Assembly (NCBI RefSeq): GCF_963169125.1
Contig: NC_084794.1
Coordinates: forward strand, 111,018,358-111,082,357
Reading direction: 5' to 3'
Length of the DNA stretch: 64,000 bases
Origin: Humulus lupulus
Taxonomy: Eukaryota; Streptophyta; Magnoliopsida; Rosales; Cannabaceae
A program made the position numbers and the translations under genes. Positions 23,906-33,460 of the stretch are shown in pieces. The notes under the pieces were generated by a model, which ran no database searches, was not told the origin of the DNA, and was given only the letters and a program-made list of their open reading frames with translations. Within the stretch, counting starts at the first letter, position 1. Each line of letters begins with the position of its first letter.

Positions 23906-24604
23906 AATAATCTTTTACAGAATTTGTTATATTCTTCGGTTTTATCATTATTAATTAACAATAACTTGCTTACTTGACTTGCAATCATTATTTCTAGTAC
24001 AAGTTAACAAGAAAAATATAGTGTTTATAATAATCATGCTTCAGTAAAGTAGCATTTAAGAGATACAAACTTCTTTTGTAATCTTTTAGGATTACTAAAT
24101 TGTTTCACTAAATTTATTCATGGAAAAACTTTCAACTTCTTCACATAACCACTTGTGAATCCCAACTTTTAAGTCTTTGATGTTATACAATCAAACATGT
24201 ACAAAGTATAACAAGTGTTAAAATTATAGAGATAATAACGACGATAATGATCACTCATTATCTTTTTAATCTTATCCAATATGATTATATTCCATTTCTA
24301 AAATACTAAGTTTGCTTAGTATTCTAGTTGTATGTGAGTTGTGTTTGAATTCCAAGTTCACATGCAAATTATTCGAATTCTGAATTCGAGTTTAGACTTC
24401 CTTTTGATCAGATCAAACAAGTCTTTAAGTGACTTCACTCTGAATGCTGCATGAAAATTTCTAGACATTTTCATTGCATTCAAAAATAAACATATCTTAA
24501 ATAAATGTCAATCATTATTGACTTACTATTTATTATCAGTTTTAGCTTTGAACATTAAAAGGTTCAACATACATCTCTATGTATTAGCTAAACGATTATG
24601 TGAT
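23906..24604 (-). pseudogene. pol: Copia internal fragment (decayed pol)
   Basis: About 700 bp of AT-rich copia interior between the solo LTR and the CACTA element. I could not recognise a pol motif with confidence; placement follows from the flanking insertions. Confidence 0.45.
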
Positions 24605-25084
24605 CACTACAACAATTTCTACTTTTGATGACTCCCTATGATGTCTGACACCTTAGGTGTAAGACATTAAAAAGTATTAGAGGTTTTTAATGTAGAGAGT
24701 CATTGTAAGTATTTATTAATGAGCATAATTGTAAGACACTGAATATGATGGGTGGGTCTCACGTGATTGCTGATTAGTTTTGGAACCACATACGACGTTT
24801 CCCGCAAGAAGACATCAAATGGGTCCCACGTCTCCTAGCGTGAGACGTTACATCCCTTACCCAATTAATATCCTTATATATATAATTATATAAAAGGAAA
24901 TAGATTTATTACATTACTCTCTCCTCCCACGTTTATCTCTCATATATATATATACAAACAAAACAAATTATATATGTTAGATTTAAATCACTCCACACGT
25001 TTCTCTCTCCTCCCACTCCATGCGTTTCTCTCTCCTCCCACTCCCACGTTTCATTATACATTTAATATATTATCATTATTAATA

Positions 25085-25246
25085 TTAATAAGAAACTTTT
25101 CTCTTTCTTTCTCTTTCTTTCTCTTTCTCTCCCTGTCTCTTTCTCTTTACCCTAGCCACCTCTTTTATCTCTCACCCTTTCTCTTCATTCACATGAACGT
25201 CCCCTCAAACTCATCTCTCCCATGAACATACTCACTCAAACTCATA

Positions 25247-25280
<34 letters not shown>
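25085..25280 (+). repeat. CT-rich low-complexity tract
   Basis: Pyrimidine-rich stretch with repeated TTTCTC units and a (TC)n run of about 16 units at 25248-25280, inside the CACTA element. Confidence 0.85.
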
Positions 25281-25282
<2 letters not shown>

Positions 25283-25310
25283 ATTGTGTCTTTGTTTCTT
25301 GATCTGCAGG

Positions 25311-25470
25311 TGGAGGTGAGATTTCCTCGCAGCAGGGGTGGAGGCACGCAAGTTAACTCGCGGCTGTGGAAGGCCGGAGCTGTTAAAGTCGGCGCTAGTT
25401 TGTGGAGCTCTTTCCTTCCCCAATCTCGTTGCTGGTGCAAGCCTTGCCTCTGCCACATTAAAAAGCAGCT
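25311..25470 (+). other. GC-rich exon-like segment inside the CACTA element
   Basis: A GC-rich block stands out from AT-rich surroundings. It is preceded by TTCTTGATCTGCAG, a good plant 3' splice site after a pyrimidine tract. The downstream ORF (25286-25537) has no recognised domain. It may be a captured host gene fragment or the element's own leader exon; this is inference. Confidence 0.3.
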
Positions 25471-25671
25471 ATTATATGTTTCATTTTTTTCCTTTTGTGC
25501 TATGGAGATTCCCTTCAAAAGTTTGTATCAAATTTAATGTTTGTTTTATATTTTTTTATTCATTTATGAATTTTTATATTTAATTGTTATTTTGGTTTTT
25601 GTATAGTTAATTGAATGAATTATCATATATATTTTTAACTACTATAAGCATCTGGATGTGTATTTTTTTAT

Positions 25672-26052
25672 GGGAATATACTCATTTGGTACCCTATGTT
25701 TTTGCAAAGTATCATTTTGGTACCATCTGTTTTCAATAATGCTCATATGGTACCATGTATTTTAAAATCGTATATATTTGGTACCCTAAACTCAGATTTG
25801 ATAGATAAAATTTTGTCAATTTAATCAAACTGCTGTCAATTATATAAGTTAAAAATTTAAATTTAATTACATAATTACATATAACTGATGACAGTTTGAT
25901 CATATTGACAAAATTTTATCTATCAAATCTGAGTTTAGGGTACCAACTATGTACGATTTTAAAATACAGGATACCATATGAGCATTATTGAAAACAGAGG
26001 GTACCAAAATGATACTTTGCAAAAACACAGGGTACCAAATGAGTATATTCCC
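25672..26052. mobile_element. Mutator-like MITE with long inverted repeats
   Basis: 381 bp whose halves are near-perfect inverted copies: starts GGGAATATACTCATTTGGTA and ends with its reverse complement, with inner TGGTACC motifs on both arms and a core of about 50 bp. Flanks ATTTTTTTAT (left) and ATTTTTTAT (right) resemble a 9-10 bp target duplication differing by one T. It inserted into the CACTA element and encodes nothing. Confidence 0.8.
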
Positions 26053-26572
26053 ATTTTTTATTTGGTTTTTGTGGTGTGGATATGTATAAACAATACAAAG
26101 AAATTAAAGAATAGTTTTGTTAATTTAATTTAATTTTTTTTCTTGACAAAATGGTTGATTTAGTTTTATTTTTCAATTTAGTTTTTTGTACAAAATCGTT
26201 AAAAAAATTATTTAATCTTTCAAATATACCATATAGTTAAACATACAAACAATTATATTAATAAATTTATTTAATTTATTAATTTTAATTTAAGTAATTT
26301 GTTTTTTTAGAAAAAATTGGGAGACTTTCAACCTCTCCCAATGGACTTTCAATGTCTCCCATTGAGAGACGTGGGAGGTTGAAAGTCCATGTTCTTGGAC
26401 ACCTTTCAACCTCTCCCACTGGGAGACGTGGGATGTCTCTCACCTCTCCTATTAGGAGACGTGAGATATATACTTACAATGACTCCACCTACAACGTCTT
26501 CCCCTATGGGAGACATTGTAGACTTTCAATATCTCCCAAATAAAGTCATAAAACCCCTATTTTGTTGTAGTG

Positions 26573-27212
26573 GATTTTTGAGCCTTTATTATATAAATAT
26601 CTTTTGGTTAACTTTAGTTAATAGACTATATAAATAAGGAGAGAACCAATGAATGGTTCCAATGAAAGACTGTCTTTTATTTGTTTTATGTGTCTAATTA
26701 ATTACAATCTAATCTTAAAAAATAATTCACATATATTTTTCACTTAATTGTTTTTGGAATAATATGTCTTATTTATTAAATCTATGATTTGCACAATAAT
26801 GAATAATTCATAATTATCATTTATACTCATTAATGAAATAGATGGAACAAATATATTTCAAAAATAACAACTGAATTTATTATTCAAAAGAAATATCAAA
26901 CTTGTTCACTCATCAAATAAAAGAATCTAAAATATAGATCCTAGACAGAATTATAAAAATTTGGAAAAAAAAAACTAAATTCCATGCCAATTATTTCTTG
27001 GTCTACCATTTTGCTATCATTTTCTTGTTTCTCTTTCGCATTTCTATCTTTTCTTGAATAATGCGTTCTTGAAAACAGTTCAAAAATATGGTTTTTGGCA
27101 TAAAAAATTGAATAAACTATTCAAATATATTAAAAGGAGATGAGCAAATAATATTTACCCATTCTTCTTGCAAACTTCTCAAGTGATCAAAATAATCTCT
27201 TAAGATCCTTTC
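26573..27212 (-). pseudogene. Copia internal fragment between gag and pol
   Basis: AT-rich interior right of the CACTA element, downstream of gag in element orientation. No readable frame apart from scattered stretches. The C-terminal half of gag and the protease should be here but are too decayed to mark. Confidence 0.4.
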
Positions 27213-27503
27213 TCATATCTCGTATGTAGATCTAAGTATGCAATGATGAGCCAAATAATTAGATCTCATCCAATCTGCATATTTTCTATGACTATCATAA
27301 TGAGATAAATTTGATGACTCATTTAGAGGCACATCTATGATTGCATCATACACTTTTAGTTTACTCAGAAATATGTGTATGTTTCTGTACCAATCATTAA
27401 GATTGTTGGAGTCTAAATGAAAAGTACTTAGATAGTCGTCATAAGGATTCACTGGTTCTTTAACATTTTGAGGTTCTTGATCAAGATTACGAGAATTAAC
27501 CAT
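27213..27503 (-). pseudogene. gag: Copia gag, N-terminal part
   Basis: A 96-codon frame starts at the ATG at 27503. Residues about 28-50, FHLDSNNLNDWYRNIHIFLS, match the conserved copia gag opening (L-x-SNN-x-x-W-x-x-x-x-x-x-L). Further on, YADWMRSNYLAHHCILRSTY fits the helix that usually reads as A-x-x-x-I-x-x-S. The frame ends at a stop (27213) where a normal gag would continue for at least 150 residues. Capsid protein of the copia particle when intact; dead here. Confidence 0.7.
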
Positions 27504-27830
27504 TGTTGCTGGAAATAAATAAAATATAATGAATTAAAACATATAATAAATACCATATTTTATTTGGAAAAGTAAACATGATGCATGAATGCAACATATA
27601 AAAACACATAAAATTATATACTTATCCACGATAAATTAATTTGAAAATTGATGGACCACCTTGAGGTAGGTCAGACTAACTCCAAATTAATTTTGAGACA
27701 AATCTCAATTTCATAAGTGAAAACTTAAAAACGTATTTTTCTCTTTTGACTTATGAGCTACCGCTCGTTTGGTCAAGATGCACTAGTCGTGCTCGAAAGC
27801 CTAGATACACCTTTGGAGTGTAACCCATTA
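27504..27830 (-). other. Copia 5' leader, part nearest gag
   Basis: Non-coding sequence upstream of the gag ATG. It ends at the target duplication CATTA (27826-27830) of the next insertion and continues at 46318. Confidence 0.55.
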
Positions 27831-28246
27831 TGTACTCTTCCAGAATATTTACTTAGCTAGCTAGATAGTAGCAGTAGTTTGTAGTATGTTAGATTCCGTG
27901 GATTTTGGTTCATGCCGAGACTTAGTTGGAAACTCATAGCAACAGTTATGGATTTTATAAGTTTATCCTATAGTTTAAGAATATTAATTATAACATAAGG
28001 TATGATTAATATTGCTGGTCCTAGATATAATATTTATTATAACCTAAGGTTTAGATAGAACCATTAAGAGTATGACACTTGTCATAATTATGATTATTAA
28101 GGAAATTAAGTATTTTGATAAATAGTTTTAATAAAAGAAAGATCTAGAAGCTCTAGAACCTTCCAAAAACTGTTAGGATCGTATTATGACTCAGTCAAAG
28201 CTGTTTTATCAATTCAAAATATGTTGAAAAAGTAAAAATACGTGTT

Positions 28247-28399
28247 TGATATATCAATGTATGCCGATATATCGCAACTATATGGGCCAATATATCGCCT
28301 ACGGAAGATACAGAAAACACGTCGACTTTGCACGAACGTACGAATGGGGCTCGGGATTAGGGTAGAGCCGATATATCGCCCAGGGTAGGCGATATATCG
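28247..28399 (+). promoter_or_regulatory. CGATATATCG palindrome array in U3
   Basis: Three exact CGATATATCG palindromes (28265, 28369, 28390) plus TGATATATCA (28247) and CAATATATCG (about 28290). Between the two groups sits GAAAACACGTCGAC with an ACGT core. The array ends about 190 bp before the TATA box. Same layout in the sister LTRs (44741-44893, 47377-47528, 56920-57065, 61958-62082). A regulatory role is inferred from position and conservation only. Confidence 0.5.
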
Positions 28400-28585
28400 C
28401 CCCTGGTGATGTATTTTTTAATGTTGATGACTTTTTAATTTAAAAGTATCCTTAACCACTTAGACCTGCCTTTGAATGATTTTGACCGAGTTCTGGGCGT
28501 CTGTTGAACGAAAATTCAAATCTTTTTCATTTTATAATCATTTATTTATTCAAATTAAAAGGGGTTAGTTCCACTCCTTGAAATC

Positions 28586-28593
28586 TATAAATA
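28586..28593 (+). promoter_or_regulatory. LTR TATA box of element B
   Basis: TATAAATA followed by GGACCTAAT; the transcription start should lie about 30 bp downstream. The 3' LTR copy is at 45078-45085. Confidence 0.7.
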
Positions 28594-29764
28594 GGACCTA
28601 ATACTTAGCCATTTTCTTCATTCTTCAAGTAGTCTTCAGAGCCTCCAAGTTGCTAGAGTTACTATAGAGAGATACACTTGGGTTTTGGGTTAAAAGGTTT
28701 ATCATTCTAAGCTTTTCTAGAAACTTCGGAAGTGAGATATAGTGAGATTTCGGTATCGAGGTTTAGATCAATTCATAAGATCATTCAAGGTATTCTTATT
28801 CCCTAAGTTCAGTTCTTTATGGTTCTTTAGTTTTCTTTTATTCAGATCCTAACTCTTGTTTATGATTCTTGATTAGGTATTTAAATTTCTTGAAACTTAA
28901 GGTTCTTCTTGGTAAGTTTCTTCTTGATGGTTTAGTTTTCCTTCCATCTTTATTCTTTAAAGATACTCACCATTTTTACTGTTGGTTTATAGGAGTGTTC
29001 TAATCCCGTTCTTGTTCCCAAATATCCCGGCTTTTGGTAAGGAAAATAGGATAGATTTTATGTGCTTATATGTTTATGTTATTATATATTTTATGTTATG
29101 ATATGTATAAATAAGTTATGTAGTCATTTGGGGTTTATAGTTGCTTCGATAGCAAACCCCAAGATTATTTATCATTTTCATGGTTTAGAGTTATGATTCA
29201 CCCTACGTCGACTAGTAGAGGACCTAGATGGGTTATCATATACTACCATCTGATCTAACCTACCTCAATTAGTAGACAGAGGACCTAGATGGTTTATCAC
29301 ATGCCATGTTAATGAGTTAATGGCCATTAATATTGTAGTCCTATATGATATATGTTTTTATAGTCATATGTTTTATAGTATATGTTTATGATATAGTCTT
29401 ATGCTTATGATTTATGATGTATGTTTTTAGTAGATTTTTCTTGATGGACATTAGGCTCACTCCTTTATTTTTAGCTTGATGTAGGAAAATGAATATGGAA
29501 GGCAGAAGGATTCATGGAAGCTTGGCTTGTGTGTTAAGGATGAATTGATTCAATTAGTATTTAAAATTATGTTTTATGTTTGATAAACAATGGGATCCCA
29601 TACTATATCACATTTTATTTTATACTTTTACCTTATTTTGTATTGGTACAATATTTTTTGGGTTTCAATAAAGATATGTTATTTCTTATGTTTGTATCAA
29701 AATAGTAGCTATGTCTAGTAGTTTTAATGGTCCAGGGTCTTAGAAATAGTTGGGCCACTACAGT

Positions 29765-29780
29765 TGGTATCATAGAAACA
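29765..29780 (+). other. Primer binding site of element B (mutated)
   Basis: TGGTATCATAGAAACA starts two bases after the LTR. The family form, TGGTATCAGAGC, is intact in the relative at 63441 and matches the initiator-Met tRNA site used by plant chromoviruses. Confidence 0.75.
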
Positions 29781-29840
29781 GTTCATATGCATGAAGTTCT
29801 CCTTGATACACACGCTCAAGCTCCGAATCTAACCACCAAT

Positions 29841-29907
29841 GTAAGTGTTTAAGTTATAGTTATCATGTTTATGTGTATAGCTAACGTTTTATCCCTTATG
29901 TTTTCAG
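29841..29907 (+). other. Intron-like segment before the extra ORF (67 nt)
   Basis: CCAAT|GTAAGTGTTT at the 5' side and TTATGTTTTCAG|TTAAG at the 3' side. The acceptor lies six bases before the ATG at 29914. The relative at 63518-63592 has the same two signals and position. Confidence 0.45.
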
Positions 29908-29913
29908 TTAAGA

Positions 29914-30381
29914 ATGGATGGAGCCTTGACCTATGAAGATATCAGAGCCATTAAGGCATTAAAAAGGATTAGAGAGCCAAGGAATACATTATGAGTGTTA
30001 GAAAGAATCACTCGAAGATTACTCTTATTCCACAAGGAGATAGTTCACCTCCAAACTACTAAGCAGATCATGATGAGAGCTACGGAGCAATATGTTTTAG
30101 TGATTAGGCTTTTTAAAGATTGTCCTTCTGTAATTTCAACTTTAGAAGAAATATGAGAGACTATAGATGATGAAGATAAATTACCAATAGCTATGAGATA
30201 TTATTTTCCCATACTTAGGTTCACCTCTAAGATGGAATTCCGATTCACTAATGAGCAAAAACATAGAATCTTTACGAATCTTCCCCGAGGAAATTTTGAA
30301 GCTCAAGATAATGATGATTATGAGGAGATAGATGATGATATGTTAGATGAAGGGTCAGATGTAGAAGATCCTGGTTTTTAG
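29914..30381 (+). pseudogene. Extra ORF between 5' LTR and gag (unknown family), broken copy
   Basis: From the ATG at 29914 the frame runs 155 codons to a TAG ending at 30381, broken only by TGA at codon 27 and codon 81. It starts MDGALTYEDIRAIKALKRIR. The middle is helical and basic (ERITRRLLLFH; TEQYVLVIRLFKD), and the end is strongly acidic (DDYEEIDDDMLDEGSDVED). By eye about 98 of 134 residues match the intact copy at 63599 without gaps. It is not gag: gag starts separately at 30932. I do not recognise the family; no zinc knuckle, signal peptide or membrane segment is seen. Confidence 0.6.
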
Positions 30382-30931
30382 ATTCACCCTAGTTATGTTA
30401 ATTTAGTTTAGTTTATTTCTTTATTTATTTATTTTTGCATTTATGATTGTACTTAGTGAAAACCTTTTTCCAAGTGAATATTATTGTTATTTTTGAATGA
30501 CATGTATGAGTTTGATTTTTTTTTACAATCATAATAAATAATAAATTTAATAAATAATGACCAAGTTCGGTGAGGGTGAATACAAATCAATGGACCAGGT
30601 TCTATATTGAGAGTTAGGGGGCCATAGTAGTGGGAACGATTTTACTGATCCCAGCCCTCCCTCAATATAGTTAACTTTTGAACAACGACGAGTTTTGAGC
30701 TTGAGAATTAAGTCATGTAGGATGATTAGCAAAAGACTTAGAAAATAAGAAAGATGGCTAATTTTCTAAGTATAGAAACACACCCTAATTATAAAGAAGG
30801 CTTATATAATTTTTCATAAGAAATCATAACTAATAGGTCTGAGTTATGTTTGCTTAGATTAAGTTTTTTCCATAGAGCCTATTAGGGTAAGTTCTAACAT
30901 GTTTTTCTCGACTGTTAGAACTTCGCTGAAG
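30382..30931 (+). other. Spacer between extra ORF and gag, with two stem-loops
   Basis: AT-rich non-coding stretch. CTATATTGAG (30602-30611) pairs with CTCAATATAG (30661-30670) around a GC-rich loop. AAGTTCTAAC (30889-30898) pairs with GTTAGAACTT (30914-30923) across a 15-nt loop, ending eight bases before the gag ATG at 30932. Confidence 0.6.
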
Positions 30932-31753
30932 ATGTCGCTCAAAAGGTCTGCACGCACAAACACCAATGCCTCCAGCATCGCTCATGAGACTAATGAAGCC
31001 CTTCCTGTTCGCATAAGTGGAGCGCGTGCTACCAATACTACTGCTAACAGAAGTGCATCGCCGCCTCCAAGTGACAACACTGTAGAAATTGTCAGACTAC
31101 GACAACAAGTGGAGGAATTGCTGCAGCAACAGCGAGAACAGCCCCAGCCGTAGCCATAGACTCTGTCGCAGCCTTAGCCTCAGCCACAGCCTCAGCAAAT
31201 GGCTCAAGCACCCCAATAAGTAGGTCCTTATGGGGGATGGCCAATGGCGAACTATGCGCCCTACCCGACTCAGTACATGGAGCCAATCTACGGGCAGTTT
31301 CGTAAGCAACACGCTCCAAACTTTGAAGGGACAACAGACCCCTTCGAGGCGGAAGAATGGCACAGAAATGTAGAGCCAATCCTAGCACACATGAACCTCG
31401 GCAACGCGGATCGCATATCCTACGTTTCGTCTCTTTTAAAGAAAGATGCTAGAATATGGTGGGACCTAGTTCAACAGACTCATGACGTCGCCACCATGAC
31501 TTGGACCAAATTTTTAGATCTGTTCCACAAGAAGTATTACTACTCGGAAGTCATCCCTACAAGGGTTGAGGAGTTCACTAGTCTGAAACAGGGTAACTTA
31601 TCAGTAGCAGAGTATGCTCGAAAGTTTGATCGACTAGCCAAGTTTGCTCCAGAGCTAGTCCCAACTAATTTTCTGAGGGTTACCAAGTTTTAAGAGGAGT
31701 TATACCAAAGATTGAGCTAGGGGTTAAGCTAGCAAACCCTGGAACTACTACTT
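30932..31753 (+). pseudogene. gag: Gag of Tekay-like element B
   Basis: Starts at the ATG at 30932 (MSLKRSARTNTNAS). A short coiled coil (VEIVRLRQQVEELLQQQ) precedes a Gln/Pro-rich linker with TAG stops near 31151-31175, in the same frame as the open capsid part from 31244. The capsid domain (retrotransposon gag, PF03732 type) reads FEGTTDPFEAEEWHRNVEPI, then ARIWWDLVQQ, then TWTKFLDLFHKKYY and EYARKFDRLAKFAPELVP. The frame fails at 31691 but homology continues (GVKLANPG). It would form the virus-like particle. Confidence 0.8.
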
Positions 31754-32330
31754 ATGTCGATGCAAACGGCTATAGAAGTAAAAAGGCTTCAGGCGAATGT
31801 TAGTAAGGAGGAGGCCATTAGGCCTGAGCCTAAACAGCAGAGTCAACCTCATAATGGTCGGAACAACCACCACAACAACAACCATCAGTCCAGCAACAAT
31901 AATGGTCAGAAGAGAAGGCATCATGACAACAAGCAATCTGACAATGATAAAAGAGCACGGACAAACAATGGAGGTAGTAGGTCGGGTTATGTAGAATACC
32001 CGCAGTGCTCTAAGTGCCAAAAGAAACATCCTGGTGAATGTCGTGCAAACACCAAAGGATGTTACAATTGTGGTCAGGAAGGTCACCGGAAGAAAGAATG
32101 TCCACAGCTCAAGCAAGAGGAGAAAAGGGACAACAAGATGGTTCCTGCCGGAGTCTTTGCCTTGAACCAGGGAGAAGCTGAAGCTAGTAACAAAGTGGTC
32201 ACAAGTCAGATTTCTATCCTCAATAATATATGTTCAGTATTATTTGATTCGGGAGCAACACATTCGTATATCTCGTTAGGAATGATAGAGAAATTAGACT
32301 AACCTTGTGAAAGATTTAGAACTAGGTTTG
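31754..32330 (+). pseudogene. pol: Nucleocapsid zinc knuckle and protease of element B
   Basis: The open frame 31754-32302 has an Asn/His-rich basic stretch, then CSKCQKKHPGEC followed by a canonical CCHC knuckle CYNCGQEGHRKKEC (about 32060-32101). The protease follows with its catalytic motif intact (VLFDSGATHSYIS near 32240). A stop lies at 32300; FRTRFVTELPSGKIVLSSRI continues after it. The knuckle binds element RNA and the protease cuts the polyprotein. Confidence 0.8.
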
Positions 32331-33460
32331 TGACAGAATTGCCTTCGGGTAAGATAGTCCTATCATCACGGATAGTACGCGGCATACCGATCAAAATTGA
32401 GGACGTAGAACTAGAAGGAGACCTGATAGAGCTGGAGATTAAAGACTTTGACATGATATTGGGCATGGATTGGATAGCAAGGCATGGTGCAACCATCAAC
32501 TGTAGACGTAAGCAAGTGACATTTGAAAGTTCCAATGGTCATAGACTATCTTTATGGGAAAGGTTTCAGGACTACGTACGCCGCTTATTTCATCTCTCAA
32601 AGCTCAAAGGATGATAGAAAATGGATGTCACGTGTTCTTTGCCAGCGTCACGGACGTGGTAAAGGAAACACCACTAAAGGTTGGAGACGTCTGCATTATA
32701 AAGGAATTCCCAAAAGTATTTCCTGGTGACTTGCCAGGGTTGCCGCCAACTCGAGAAGTTAACTTCACAATCGAGCTAGTACCGGGCAGCGAGCCTATCT
32801 CCAAGGCACCATACCGGATGGCACCTGCCGAACTCAAGGAGTTAAAGATGCAGCTACAAGAACTCTTAGACTTGGGTTTCATTAGACCGAGCCATTCGCC
32901 ATGGGGAGCACCGGTACTATTTGTGAAGAAGGATGGAAGCATGCATATGTGTATATATTACCGCGAGCTGAATAAGGTGACAATTAAGAATAAGTACCCA
33001 TTACCCTGGATTGACGACTTGTTTGATCAACTCTGAGGAGCAACCGTGTTTTCAAAGATTGATCTATGGTCCGGGTACCACTAGCTCAAGGTACAGGAAG
33101 AGGATATTCCTAAGACAGCTTTTATAACTCGATATGGACATTACAAGTTTCTTATTATGTATTTTGGTCTTACCAACGCTCCATCCACATTTATGGATTT
33201 AATGAATAGGGTCTTTAAGGATTACTTGGACAAATTCATCGTAGTGTTTATCGACGATATTTTGGTGTACTCAAAGGATGAAGTCGAGCACGAGAAACAT
33301 TTAAGGATTACATGTAGCGAATGAAAGAGCATCAACTTTAAGCCAAGTTCAAGAAGTGTGAATTTTGGCTTTCACAAGTAGCATTCCTCGGCCACATAGT
33401 ATCTAAAGACGGAGTTGCTGTAGACTCAACTAAGGTAGAGGTTGTGAAGGATTGGCCAAG
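32330..33460 (+). pseudogene. pol: Reverse transcriptase of element B
   Basis: Pre-RT wording [19 protein letters not shown] (about 32450) leads into [60 protein letters not shown]. The next motif reads [10 protein letters not shown] where relatives have CIDYRELNK, so one Asp became Tyr. After a stop at 33034 and a TAG at 33082 the frame goes on to [12 protein letters not shown], the catalytic box with both aspartates present (about 33240-33280). A frameshift follows near 33305. Dead because of stops. Confidence 0.85.

Larger units (their letters stand above)
24605..26572. mobile_element. Non-autonomous CACTA (En/Spm-type) DNA transposon
   Basis: 1968 bp with terminal inverted repeats CACTACAACAA / TTGTTGTAGTG and a 3-bp target duplication GAT at 24602-24604 and 26573-26575. 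Subterminal regions carry several copies of GGGAGACGTGGGA-like and GTCTCCCA-like motifs in both orientations (about 24740-24850 and 26320-26545), as expected for transposase-binding sites. No transposase is encoded. It holds a MITE (25672-26052), a CT-rich stretch and a short GC-rich exon-like piece. It sits in the copia interior. Confidence 0.85.
27831..29762 (+). repeat. 5' LTR of Tekay-like element B
   Basis: 1932 bp from TGTACTCTTCC to GGGCCACTACA. Compared with the 3' LTR it lacks about 70 bp near 29550. Contains a short AGTAGC repeat near 27868, the CGATATATCG array, a TATA box and the doubled GACCTAGATGG block. Confidence 0.9.

Noticed and set aside
24974..25225. Ser/Leu/Phe-rich ORF in the CACTA element as a membrane protein
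   Set aside because: Arises from the CT-rich tract; no family resemblance.
28247..28399. CGATATATCG array as a CRISPR-like repeat
   Set aside because: Repeats are 10 bp, unevenly spaced and in a plant retrotransposon LTR; no cas genes.
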